NCBI GenBank assembly: GCA_008933995.1
Contig: WARS01000043.1
Span: forward strand, 3,214,001 to 3,278,000
Length of the DNA stretch: 64,000 bases
Reading direction: 5' to 3'
Origin: Datnioides undecimradiatus
Lineage: Eukaryota > Chordata > Actinopteri > Lobotiformes > Datnioididae
Part shown: positions 47,501-58,336 of the stretch, piece by piece
Numbering within the stretch: the first letter of the stretch is position 1
Layout of the letters: the number at the start of each line of letters is the position of its first letter
Position numbers and translations under genes: made by a program
The notes under the pieces: generated by a model
The model's input: only the letters and a program-made list of their open reading frames with translations
Database searches by the model: none
What the model was told of the DNA's origin: nothing

Positions 47501-48900
47501 TGGATGTAACTAGAGCCAGAAATACCAAATTTGGACAGCACGGTGAAGCAGGGATGAGTAAACAGCAGCCGTCACTGACTGACTGATGATGTTAGACTGC
47601 TGTCAGTCTTGCTTTTGCACACCCGTATCCAATTTGCACATTTGACACGTTTTGTGCTAGCCACTGTGGAAAACCCCTTTGCCTGGCTGTGCACTACCAC
47701 ACACACCAAGAGCGATTCACAGAAGACACTTTCACGGTTGCCTCTTAAAGATATTTGCCAGGTACACAGCTTGTACTCATCTGTACAACACAGCTGCTTG
47801 GTTTACCTGCTTTCATCTCCGTGTGGTTTCAGCTGTGAAGATGGTAAGACCACAGTGCAGTGCTGGAGCATGTAGCTTCATGTTTTCTTTCTGAAGATCA
47901 AAGGTTTGAAGATCAATATGCTTGAGACCTGCAGTATGTTTGAATTTGCACAGATTAATACTAAAGATATTTATTCATAGTGTAGTAACACAGTTAAGTT
48001 GTTTCAGGTTTTAAATCCAGGATATATTGAACAAATTGGATGTCATTGCCACGGTGGTGTGCAGGAGGTTACATCACCGTTGTGGCATCTTAATCCTAAT
48101 CAGAGTTTCTTGACAACTCATCATGAAAACATCATACCTGCTGTCCTCTAATGAGTCCTTTATAGTTACAATTATTAAGTAATGTTTTCCCATCCCAGGA
48201 ATTCGGTAAAAAGGTAGCACTCCCAATAATAATAAAGTAATTTCACCTCTTGTTCATTTTATTTAAGATGTTTCAGTGTAAAGCCTGTGTAAGTGTATGT
48301 TCACATCATAAAATCACATAAAGAACAATTATACATTCGTGGATAAGATACACAATGTACAATATTAAAGATGAGCAAGATAATCCAACTCACTGATGTT
48401 CATATACACTTGTGACTTAGATACTATTTAATATCGCAGTGGCTAAATTCCTAAATTCCTCTTAAAGTGCAGAACTCAGCTGACTGCCGGTTCTCATCGA
48501 CACATAAAGAAAACATTACAAGATGTTTATCTGTGCATTATGTTGCATTTCTTCATCAGATTAATAAAGAAATTTACCCTTCATGTTTAGTCAACATGAA
48601 GCATATTCATACGCCACATAAACAGTATTATCAGTCCAACACATACTTCCTATCCCTCATAAATGGGTTTTGATGTGGATGATAGTCTTTCATGAATCTG
48701 GCTCCTCTTCAGCTCATTCTATCGCAAAGCTGTATTACAATTTGCCTTAAATGCTCTTCGCACATGTTTGCATAATCTCCAATATGTACGGAATGCTGTT
48801 TTAATCTCATGAACCCAGAATCTTAGTGACTTCTCTCTACAATCCATACACCTGCTATTGACTTGAAATTATTCTGTTTTCTAGTAAATTACCAGGGATT
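44600..48900. other. il2-like to il21 intergenic region, first half
   Basis: AT-rich. The one striking element, a palindromic kappa-B site at 45309-45331, is listed separately. Frames of 60-90 codons lack splice context. Confidence 0.45.
45309..45331. promoter_or_regulatory. Perfect 23-bp palindrome containing a consensus kappa-B site
   Basis: Eleven-base arms flank one central base, and the core at 45315-45325 is GGGGATTCCCC, a fully symmetrical NF-kappa-B site. It lies about 0.85 kb upstream of the il2-like TATA box. The motif is directly visible; the enhancer role is inferred. Confidence 0.5.
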
Positions 48901-49269
48901 TTGTCTAGACAGCAGCCTCAGGCACGGAAACTAAAAGTCACAGATTTCTTATTTTGGTATAAAGCTTGTCTGTGCATTTGGTGCAGGAAAGAGACTGTAC
49001 AGTCAAGCGTCCCCGTTGTGCAGAAACTTCCCATCTTACTACTGCTACTGACACTGCTTGATCAGCTAAACAACGACAGGCACCTAAGAACAGATAAATT
49101 GGAGGTTTTGTTAACAGCTGTAGAGGAAGATGCTCGCTTTTGGAAACTTACAGCAACTCTAACTCAGAAGATTAAAGGGATAGAGTGCACTAAGATGGCA
49201 AACAGTCACTGCAGGAAAGAGTTCTGCACACTTTCGTGTATACACTTTTTGTTAGAAGAAGAACATTGA
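48901..49269 (+). other. Unassigned 122-codon open frame
   Basis: A continuous frame ends in TGA at 49267-49269 but has no ATG near its start. It could only be used through an acceptor such as TTTGTCTAG at about 48908. It encodes a hydrophobic patch (KLPILLLLLTLL) and then a charged helical stretch (TDKLEVLLTAVEEDARFW) with several cysteines near the end. I do not recognise it. It may be an old transposon fragment or chance, and it is included because it is unusually long for this AT-rich DNA. Confidence 0.15.
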
Positions 49270-49510
49270 CTTAGGGTTGAATGGTTGTTTTAATTACTGT
49301 GGTATCCAAACAGATAAAACAGATGTCCTCTACTGTCAGGCTGCTTGCTTTACCTTTAAACAACTTGATCTCTTCTTAAATATAAAACCACTGCACACCA
49401 GACCAGATTTCAGGACTGTTTAACTCCATTTCCCTATGGGCTAAATACTGAATGTGGAAAGACTGCCTTCTTTGCACCTTTTGCTCACAATAATGTATGT
49501 GGCTTTGTTG
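49270..49510. other. Intergenic, nothing recognised
   Basis: Short AT-rich spacer. Confidence 0.4.
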
Positions 49511-49529
49511 TGTCTGGTAATGTTTTTTT

Positions 49530-49660
49530 ATAAGACGATCCGATACGTATCTAGATACATGGGCTACAATATGATTCAGGGACAATACTTTTTATTTTGA
49601 AACGATTTGGTACGATTCGATTCAATGCGACACGATGCAATCCGATACAATTCTTTATTT
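49530..49660. repeat. Degenerate 'acgattcgatacgat' dispersed repeat
   Basis: Tandemly varied units of the type GATTTGGTACGATTCGATTCAATGCGACACGATGC, which recur in many fish interspersed repeats. The parent element class is not determined. Confidence 0.5.
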
Positions 49661-51400
49661 CGTGCTGACATTTGTGTTTTTTGTTAAAAGGCATAAAAAA
49701 GGCATTGATTACCTTTGAATATTTCATAAAAGACCAGGGAAGAATTTTTGTTGATTAGTGTTGTTGTATGACAAAGGAAAGAAATTGAAGATGAAATGTA
49801 TAATTTCAGAGCTACATGTCATTGTGTTTATTAAACAGGTGCAGTTAGCTACAACACAGTTAGGCAGAGACTTTTGTTCCACTTTTCATTCTCTGTGTAG
49901 AATCCAAATCCCTTCCAAGCTTTTGATTGGTGATTTGGCCGCACACTGTAAATGTTGCCGGTGTTGTCCGACATGTTGCTTTTGTGTTTGCCTAGCAGGC
50001 AACGCTATGCCATCGTTACTGTGACGAGTCTCACGAGAGCCTCGTGCTGACCTTCGGACTGTTACGAGAGTTTGAAGTCGCTTTGCGGAAGTAGCAGCAT
50101 AGCTGCTTCACTCAACAAGTGAACACCACGATTCATAAGGTTAAGATCAGGCCATTTAGATCAAACCAAAGGTCCACATATCTTGTAGCTTTAACTTTAA
50201 AACCAATTTCCAACTCGTACATGTTGTACATGCCGATGTACATGTTATTTTGTTATGTTGTATCCATCTGTTCTTGGTATTTGTTTCTTTCTCTCTCTTT
50301 GCTCATGATTGAGCTCCTGATCTCACTGAATTGAATGAAGGTAATACACACATGCTAAGTATATGTTAATATAAGCGTACTACTGAAGAGCTTTATTGGA
50401 CAAGACACAAATTTTTTAATAATGATATAATTCAGTCTAACATAGAATTATACGTTTTACACACATTACAGGCTGAAACACGAAATCGTATAAAAATCAT
50501 GTTAAGGAAGATTAACAAGCAATTAACGGCAATGGGTTGCACAAATTCCACTTCTGGAGTTTACAAAACCCTTTTAGGAACCCCCAAAGGTGCTTTCAAG
50601 AAGGCTGACTCCTGGCACATGTTTTAATAGAATTCATTTCGAGCCATGCCCCATTCAGAGAGAAGAATTGGTTCAAAATGTTCTGTAGGCTTGAATACAG
50701 TTGTTTTTTCTGGATCCCTTCTTATCCTCTTGTTAGCCATCGTAGTTTGACAGGAGATATAAAACTGGGGTTTCACAAAACCTTGGATCAGTAGTATTCT
50801 TACATTGAAGAGTTCAACGAACGAGAAGTGTGTCCTTGTGTTGAGGGGTATGTCATTTTCAAAAGAAGATTTGGACAAAAAGCAAGCTTGTTTTGTGCAA
50901 CAGGACAAATGGTGTTGAAGGTGACTTTTGTTTTGTAGTGGAAGGACAAAGGGCAGCAATTGCTCCAAGTAGTCGACCTCATTTGGCCCAAAGTTTGACA
51001 GTGGTCTTTGTTTTTTGGCTTATCTTGTGGGTGAGACACCACAGGCTCCTATGTTGGAAGAAACTTTTTTACAGGTGTGAAATACATCTTTGCAAAATTC
51101 TTTGAGTTTGTTTGTGTTGCTGAAATCCCCTTTGTGATCTGGGAAGTCCACAGTTATGTTGTTTTGTAGATGGGACACCTGCTGTTTGCACCTGTCATTG
51201 TGAGAGTTGTGTGACAGTGTTTTTGTGGTAATCTATATGCCTATAGGTAATTTTTTTTTTTCCAAGTGCCCAGTGAGAACTTTCTTCACCTCATATGACA
51301 CAACTCTGATTTTATCCTGTTTTATTGATTAAATGAACAAAAAGACAAAATGCAGTACATTTAGTTTTAGAGGGCAGAAAACGTGTCAGGTCATACAAAA
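49661..51400. other. Intergenic, possible old repeat at 50500-51060
   Basis: Frames are open on both strands between 50624 and 51105 (114 and 80 codons minus, 70 plus). None has a recognised domain. Open frames on both strands suggest decayed mobile-element sequence, but this is uncertain. Confidence 0.25.
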
Positions 51401-51401
51401 G

Positions 51402-51436
51402 GATCATTACTTTCCTTTTTAAGGAAAGTAATGATC
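51402..51436. repeat. Perfect inverted repeat, 16-bp arms with 3-nt loop
   Basis: Arms at 51402-51417 and 51421-51436 are exact reverse complements separated by TTT, so the strand could fold into a stable hairpin. There is no U-tract or gene context to suggest a function. Confidence 0.9.
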
Positions 51437-51737
51437 ATGTTAAGACAGAGGTCTCCAAAACTCACGTAACAAATATGATACAGAATATTTTTTTGCCGCT
51501 CGTGTAAACAGGTTAGAATAGCCACATAACCTGCATTCAGCAGTTCACCTACAGAACCGATGTTTGACCTATTTGTCGCGTGATGCACGTGGAGAAAATA
51601 TTGATTTAATGGTAATTGTGACATCATACCAGAGAAATGACACCTTTTACTTCAGATTAAATGTCTTAAGAGTAGGTTATGTCCCATACAAGGAAAACAG
51701 CAGACATTTTCATTTAACTTAACACTGGTATCCATGT

Positions 51738-51827
51738 CATCATTATCATTATTAGTAGTAGTAGTAGTATTATTATTGTTATTGTTATTATTAGTAGTAG
51801 TAGTAGTGGTGATATTATTATTGTTAA
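51738..51827 (+). repeat. Compound TAG/TTA/TTG trinucleotide repeat
   Basis: Two runs of TAG triplets separated by TTA/TTG triplets over about 90 bp. This creates an artefactual polyvaline/polyleucine frame. Confidence 0.93.
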
Positions 51828-51829
51828 GT

Positions 51830-53090
51830 CTTACTACGGTGTCCAGGTTAGTGACAGCTTTAAAATACAGTAGGCTACAGCAGTTTCAAATGCTGTTTCA
51901 TTTAACAACTCATTTAACAAATGTGGCCAATGTTTTCAGGACCCGATTGTCCAAAAACAACTTAGTGTCTTTATAATCATAAAAATGCAGATTGTATTTC
52001 TCATCTCAGCCAGTGATGTCATTGATGTCATTGCGGTCTCCTCTTTTCCTCCTCCTCCTTACGCTCCTTTCAGCCTGCAAAACTATTACTGCACCAAAAC
52101 CTCCACAGTGACTTCCTCATTGGCTACAGGCTCGTTACTATGGTTTTTTTGTTTGTTTTTTCACATGTTGTGATTTATGGATAGAACCATAGTGAACACC
52201 ATGATTACTTGGTAGCCAGCAGGGTAAAAGCCGGCATGTACAAGTAGACAGTGTGGACCAGGTGTAACACTTGCCTCCAAAGTGGGACCTCTAGTGGTGT
52301 ACGGGGGCAATTTAGAGATTGGATTCAAGCGTCAACAAATGTGAATGTTTTAACATGAACGGTCACTCAGGTGTTACCGCCAATTCATCCATCAACCTCA
52401 GTACTTTCTTAATTCAAGACTATATCTTACCAATATGTTAAGGAAAAAACTATCTTCAAAACAGGGTCATTCCAATTCAGTTGGGTTTTCTGCTACTTCA
52501 ATCTCTATGGCGCATTATTGGAACATGACGGGGTCGTCTGCTGCCACAGTCCTGAGTAGCCAGGGTTTGGGTTTTTGACCCAAGCGCAGCAAAAAGGAGG
52601 GTTAATGTGTGTTAACAGAATGTTGAACATCTCACCCTGAAAATACTGATACGCCGCTGCCTTTTAAAAACTTGAGAATGAAAACAAATTGGCTTTCATG
52701 ACATGTGCTCAGTATCAACTGGAAGGATTCACATTGCCACCTAGTGCTGAAAATTGAGACCAGTGTACGTTCTGATGTAATTTAGCACCCCAATTTGTAG
52801 CCTTAGAAATGATTGAAACCATATTTTTTTTGCTCTTCTGTGGCCAAAACAGTCTGTTTCACGTGAATGTTTTTTTTTTTTTGCTTTGACATGTTTATGG
52901 AAAAGGAAAAGAAAGAGACATCAATACTTGTATGTGGTGCAAATCATACAGAAAAAATAATAATAAAATCTTGCAGTTTAACCCACTTTTACAGTTGGCC
53001 AGATCAGGCAATGGTGATAATGTTTGCACCTCTGTGGCAAGCTTTTTGTGTTGTCCAACAAATAAACTGACTGAACCAAAACCTCTGTGT
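51830..53090. other. Intergenic spacer downstream of il21
   Basis: AT-rich. A CTCF-like motif (minus strand GCACTAGGTGGCA, 52735-52747) is present, with a 14-base T run near 52870. No exon is supported. Confidence 0.45.
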
Positions 53091-53098
53091 TGTAATCA

Positions 53099-53104
53099 AT
53101 TTAA
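53099..53104 (-). terminator. il21: Candidate il21 polyadenylation signal (variant)
   Basis: ATTAAA on the minus strand about 345 bases past the stop. No AATAAA is seen on that strand between 52,800 and the stop, so this variant is the best visible candidate. Confidence 0.35.
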
Positions 53105-53269
53105 TATCTTCAAATGGTACAAATATTTCAGTAAAAGAATTCCTGCATTAAGGCACGTCATACACAGTATAAACGTCGTCATACACCTCATATTCTGTGA
53201 GAACTACAACAAATAAATTAACTTTCACTTTCAGTGAAAAAGGGAAAAAGAAAGCCTAAACTGCCACGT

Positions 53270-53283
53270 CCACTGGGTGGCAG
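53270..53283 (+). promoter_or_regulatory. CTCF-like motif in the il21 3' region
   Basis: CCACTGGGTGGCAG differs from the CTCF core (CCASYAGRKGGCRS) at one position. With the oppositely oriented motif at 52735-52747 it forms a divergent pair 0.5 kb apart. Binding is inferred. Confidence 0.35.
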
Positions 53284-53340
53284 CAAGGCAGCTTTCTTGA
53301 GTATATTCTTCAAAGCTTAAGTTGGTTCACCAACACTAAC

Positions 53341-53370
53341 TAAATAAATATTAAATAAGTATACTTAAAT
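53341..53370 (-). promoter_or_regulatory. il21: AU-rich element in the il21 3' UTR
   Basis: Four ATTTA pentamers on the minus strand within 30 bases, about 80-110 bases past the stop codon, with one more near 53212. Typical of unstable cytokine transcripts. Confidence 0.5.
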
Positions 53371-53449
53371 ATGCAGAAGGCTATAACATGTTTAACATCG
53401 TTCTGGCGTAGTGTCTTCTTTACATTCACTCCTTGGACATCTGAAGATC

Positions 53450-56183
53450 TCAGTACAGTCTGGTTATGGCCTGAAGAATGAAAGATTGATATTTTCACAT
53501 CAGTTTCCTATATTCACATTTTCTTTATGTTACAGCAAAACAAAACAAACTAAATAAATAAAGATAATAAGAAGATGTCCTCACCCTTTGAATAAGAGAC
53601 TCTAATCTGTTGAAAAACTCTGTTGTGTTTGCCTTAGGATGTGAGTCACAGTCCTGGCAGGTGGACTAAAGGGAAACGTGCAAAACACAAGAGAAGTTAA
53701 CTTACTAATAACCATCTTCTGCAACAAGTGCCACACTTTTAGAAACAAAATTACATGACCCAATAAATGACACATTGATAACAATAAAATTTTCCTTACG
53801 TTTGCATCTCCCGCATTGCAAAAGTTCAGACCTCTCTCCTGAAAAGGATAAAATAGATCTGTTAGTTTAAGAAACATACAACAACGTCTTAATGCAGGTA
53901 TATACACTTCAATAATAAATAAATAAATCAATAATTGCATGTACTTACAGTAATGGTACTCTTCAGACTCCTGTAGAGTTTGTTTTGATTTTTCTCTGTA
54001 ACGTTGAATTGCACCTGCAGATTAGCACGAAAGCATTGCAGCGCTGACAGACAGCAGCAGTCCTGTTGGATGATGAAAAAAGAAAACGGTTATGATTCTT
54101 TGTCCTAAAAACATTGTACTTAATAAGTATGGATTATCCCACAAGCCCAAAGCCATCATGAAAAGGTAATGTACAGCTTAAAAATGGATGAGGTACATAA
54201 TGCAGATTAGCCATCAAAAACTGTGGAACAGCTTAAAAGTTGTACTTTATTAACCATAAATCTGGTTCACCAGTAGTTTCAGTCTCTAGATTTCTTTTTT
54301 TCTAACCATGCAGTTCAACATTTATCAATCTCAGGGGAAAAAAATAATCCTCCCATCGTGGCCATCAAACCATTTCCAAGAAAGCTGTTGACTTTCCAGC
54401 CGATACATGCACAAACACTTTTACTTAAACTGAAACTCAACTAAATAAAGTTTCCACTATTTTAAAGTTTCTTTTCCCAAGAGCGCTTCAGATGTTTTTG
54501 TCTGAATAATTTCCCTCCAGCAATCTTAAATGATGATAGTGGCCTGTTTTTTCCAAGTGAGAGAGTTTGTTTCTGTTTAGATACTCAGTGTGTGATGCTC
54601 ATGAACCCGACGAGCTCAGGTCAGATCTGAGATTGAGATCTCAGCATGGCTGCTCGCAGATTAAGTAGGTTAGATTATTGCTTCAGGGTGAGAATCAAAC
54701 AATTAGAACCAATAAAAGCAGCTCACTTAATTCTTTTACTGTTTTTTCTCTATGATGCTGCTTTTGCATTAGTAAGTCACAGACCCTGCTTCAGTCTTTG
54801 CTCCGTCGTGGAGGTATTTTTAATCTGAATTTTAAGATTTTTTTATGCAAAATCGTGGCTTCACACCCACTCAGAAATCCTCATCACTTGTGGTTCAAGA
54901 TAAACTGTAATTTCCCGGGGTTTTAGACAAAAGATTGACTCAAATGTTTTTTCGAGCACGCCGGGGAGCATTGTGAGTTTGTGAGGTGGCGTGAGGAAGT
55001 GTCATGGTTTTGTCTACGTTCTCGCTTGATTACTCATCACATTTCGTTTGAGAGTGCAACGGAAGCTGTGAGAAAATACACTGAGCAAGCTCTTGACTTG
55101 ACTCACACGAGTGCATGAGTCTGACAAGAAAGAGTGCTGATGTGAATTTAAAAGTAATGCAGTTGATGTGAATAAGCGTTCATTTGAAGTAAAACAAAGC
55201 GATGGTTAAAAACAAAGAGCACATATTCTGGCTGTTATGTGGGACATTCACACATTAACATTGAAAAACATACTTATATATATTTTAAACAGTCTAATTA
55301 CACTAAAATGCGCATCTTGGAAGATAAATGTCATCATTTTAATAAAATGGTGATTTCATAGTTATAGTTAGTTCAAATTAAATTTTTTATTTTTTGGCTA
55401 ATTTGTGCAAAGGCATGAGGATATATGATCTCTGTGCTAGAGTTAAACTCAAGAAACATTGCATTTGTAGTTATTTATAATATCCAGTAGCTAACAATTT
55501 GGTAGATTAATTTTATTTTACTTATCTATGATTACTGTTTTTATATTAAGCATTGTTAGCTTACAGTACACTGAAACTAATTTACATATACATACATTTA
55601 AACATGTAATTTTTTTTAGATTAGCTAGCAGAAGATGGTAAAAACAAAGTGAACGCAAAAGTATAAATAAATATATTAAATAATGTAAGTTTGTATGTTT
55701 GTTAGCCCTTAGTTTTTTTTAGGTTTTACAGCTAATTGATTCTATAGCCTTTACCCAGCACACTGATTTCACACATCATTTGATGTACTCCTACAGTAGC
55801 CGGCACATGACAATTAGTAACTACACTAAGTGGGAGAATAACAACAATGAGTAAGCAACCACAAATATTAGATGCAGCAGTGACCATACTGTCAGCATTA
55901 TTACAAGTTAGTTTGGCTTACCTCGATATTCACTGGTGGAGTGTGGAGCATTTTCTCATTGTGCTGCAAGACACAAGCAACATCGTGTTTAGATAGCTAC
56001 GACCAAACATGGGCAAAGCTCTGAAAAAGTACATTTAGAGGAACGTACCAACAGATTCTCTTTCACAGTTTTCAGCTGTCTGAGGACTTCTTGCAATTTC
56101 CTCTCCACTGTCCTGTTCGTCGTTGCCTTGACCAGAGAAGAGCAGCAGCAGACTGCGAGAAGGCAAAAAACAACCAGCCTCAT
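53450..56183 (-). CDS. il21: Interleukin-21
   Basis: Secreted four-helix cytokine of T cells acting through the common gamma chain receptor. Six phase-0 coding exons: 56183-56049, 55963-55922, 54062-53949, 53838-53800, 53665-53585, 53470-53450, giving 143 aa. Signal peptide residues 1-20 (LVVFCLLAVCCCSSLVKA). The first helix (LQEVLRQLKTVKENLL) parallels the mammalian LIDIVDQLKNYVNDL. Exon 2 (LHTPPVNIE) parallels LPAPEDVE, exon 3 has SALQCFRANLQ like SAFSCFQKAQLK, and exon 5 has TCQDCDSHP then TEFFNRLESLIQR like TCPSCDSYE and EFLERFKSLLQK. Cysteines at 61-63, 69, 104, 113 and 116 include the conserved pairs. Sequons are at 23, 79, 110 and 123. A frame extension upstream of the ATG starts with GTG and is not used. 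The helix D region is spread over three small exons (39, 81 and 21 nt). All splice sites are canonical. Confidence 0.93.
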
Positions 56184-56272
56184 ATTCTCAGTGTAAGCAG
56201 CAGGCACCGGATCACCAAAAGATGCTTTTCGAGAGATTTACTGGAAATGTAGTCTGTTGTGGAGCTTACCTG

Positions 56273-56279
56273 TTTTATA
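56273..56279 (-). promoter_or_regulatory. il21: il21 TATA box
   Basis: TATAAAA on the minus strand about 90 bases upstream of the ATG. Confidence 0.65.
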
Positions 56280-56297
56280 CTTATCCCTGAGGACACA

Positions 56298-56326
56298 GGA
56301 AAACCACTCGCACAGAGTTGGAAAAC
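56298..56326 (+). promoter_or_regulatory. il21: Two NFAT-like sites of the il21 promoter
   Basis: GGAAAA cores at 56298-56303 and 56320-56325, 22 bases apart, lie 20-50 bp upstream of the TATA box. NFAT control of IL21 is known in mammals; binding here is inferred. Confidence 0.4.
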
Positions 56327-56329
56327 TGT

Positions 56330-58289
56330 AGAAACTGGTGTGTCTGAGTAATGATTTTTTCTTTTCCACTGGCAGTCACCACTACGTGATCCGAGAGTGG
56401 CGTCAAGCCGCGCGTGCGTGGGGCCTATAGATGCAAGTGTGTAAACGTAAACTTGTTTGAGTGCACACGACAGGAAACGGCAGGAAGACGGCACTTCCCA
56501 TTTTCATTTTGAATCAGTGGAGCCGCAGCTATACCGTGTCATAGGTAGTGTTCGTAGGTGTGGTATTGACAACCTGATTGCACTGCATCATGGCCACCCA
56601 CAGAAATACACGGAGCCTTACAACAACAGGAAACCCCATTTTTAAGTATTAATGTTTAACCAAAAGGAGATAATATGTATGTGCCGCTGAAGCAGGAAGT
56701 GTTCATAGCGTGAAAGAGGTTGCGGCCATATTTATGAATATACACCGATGTCTTTTCAAACCGACCTTGTCTCACTGTTACTCATCAACCAGAGAAGGTC
56801 ACTTTCAAGACAAGTGAGAATGTGTCGTCAAGTCTCATGCAAGACTGTGGGTGAGAAACCCTGAAACACTGGTCACATGAGCGTGATGCAGGACAGCACT
56901 GTCCATGTCCCGACAGATTTCACGAGAAAAGCCTTCATGATGACTCTCATCAAGTTTGACCTTTTCAAACCTGGACTACAGAAATAACCAGGGTCCAGAT
57001 TTTATTCAGGTTAGTTAGTTTCATAAATGTATTATATCAGTATACTAGTGTTGGGCGTACATGTAGCTATGATTAAATGGATTCAATAGACACAAAAAAA
57101 AAAATTTCATCTTTCAGTAGCACAGTAATGTAAATTTAAGAGTCTTAGTATTATGGGTAGGAAATGACTACTTCTCGACTGCGAGTAAATCAGCTTTTAT
57201 CAAGCTCCACTAATAAGGGGTGATGCACACATTGTAGATATCAGTTTTTTATTACTGCGGTGTTTAAAACACCTTAAAACAGTAAAGCAGAGAGTAAGAC
57301 TAGCGTTTGAGTTTAAATTGTCAGTGGCATTTCTTGTTAGCGCCTTTTGTTTTGGTGTTCTCGTCGGATGTGTTTAATTGCGTAATGTCACTGAACTTTA
57401 AAGGAAACGCTCTCTGAGGACGTATGTGAGGAGACGATCTGACTGATGGTTTTCAGGCCAAACTGCAGCACACATCGGTGTGTCAGTCCACTGTTCTGTC
57501 CCCCGACATCAATGAGAGTCAACTCACCTGAAAATCAGCTGCTTTTCATGTTTTCCCCTGAAATGAGCACATTCTGGCTTCTGCGCACTGACGCCAGGCC
57601 AGTGTGTCCAAGTGTGAGTTGACTTTGTAAAACAATGCAGACTTTGTGTGTTTGCGGGCACTATCTTAACATCCTCAATCCCATCTCACACTGAAGATCA
57701 CCGGGCGAAGTATTTACCACCACTTAATTTCATAGAAAATAAAAAAAAAATACATGTCTACTGCAAAACGTTGCCTCTGAGTTCAGCCACTTCAGTATGT
57801 GTTGCCTTCTGCAGTCAGTCTTTCTTGTTTTTTCAATGTCGCAGCAAGACAGGTCACAGACCACCCAGCAACCTTTTTTTTTAATAATTACCCAGTGACA
57901 GATGAATATTTGGAGCTATATCTGGGAGATAGAAAGAATATTTGTTTCAAGTCTTAAAAGTTTCATGCACACACACACTTTTTCCTGCTGGTGCCCCAAG
58001 GTGTTCAGAAAAGCAGATATAGGACATCAAGAGACTTTCTAAATGACTTCATCTTCAAGTTACAGATGTGCAAAATGGAAATATTTATGGAAATATAAGA
58101 TAATTTTTGCACCAGTGGCGGACTCCAGTCTGTATTCGTATTACACAGTCTGGAAATTCAGGAGGAATCGCATTTTGTTAGTCAGCGCGTCCATGCACAC
58201 AGTGAGCTCACACACTGTACAGTCAGTCTGCGCCGTCGGTGCGAGTTCACACGTTTGCTCCGCACACAATCTTTACATCTGTCTTTTCG
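56330..58289. other. Upstream of il21, gene-free
   Basis: A small GC-richer patch lies at 56380-56440. The 62-codon frame at 56457-56645 shows no domain. Poly-A and poly-T runs occur near 57095, 57740 and 57880. Confidence 0.4.
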
Positions 58290-58336
58290 CCAGAGAGGAG
58301 GAAGTGAGAGTGAGAGAGAGAAAGAGAGAGAGAAAA
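58290..58336 (+). repeat. GA-rich simple repeat
   Basis: Purine tract with GAGAGA runs, directly visible. Confidence 0.9.

Noticed and set aside
56184-56207. Upstream start for il21
   Set aside because: The codon is GTG; the ATG at 56183 gives a standard signal peptide.
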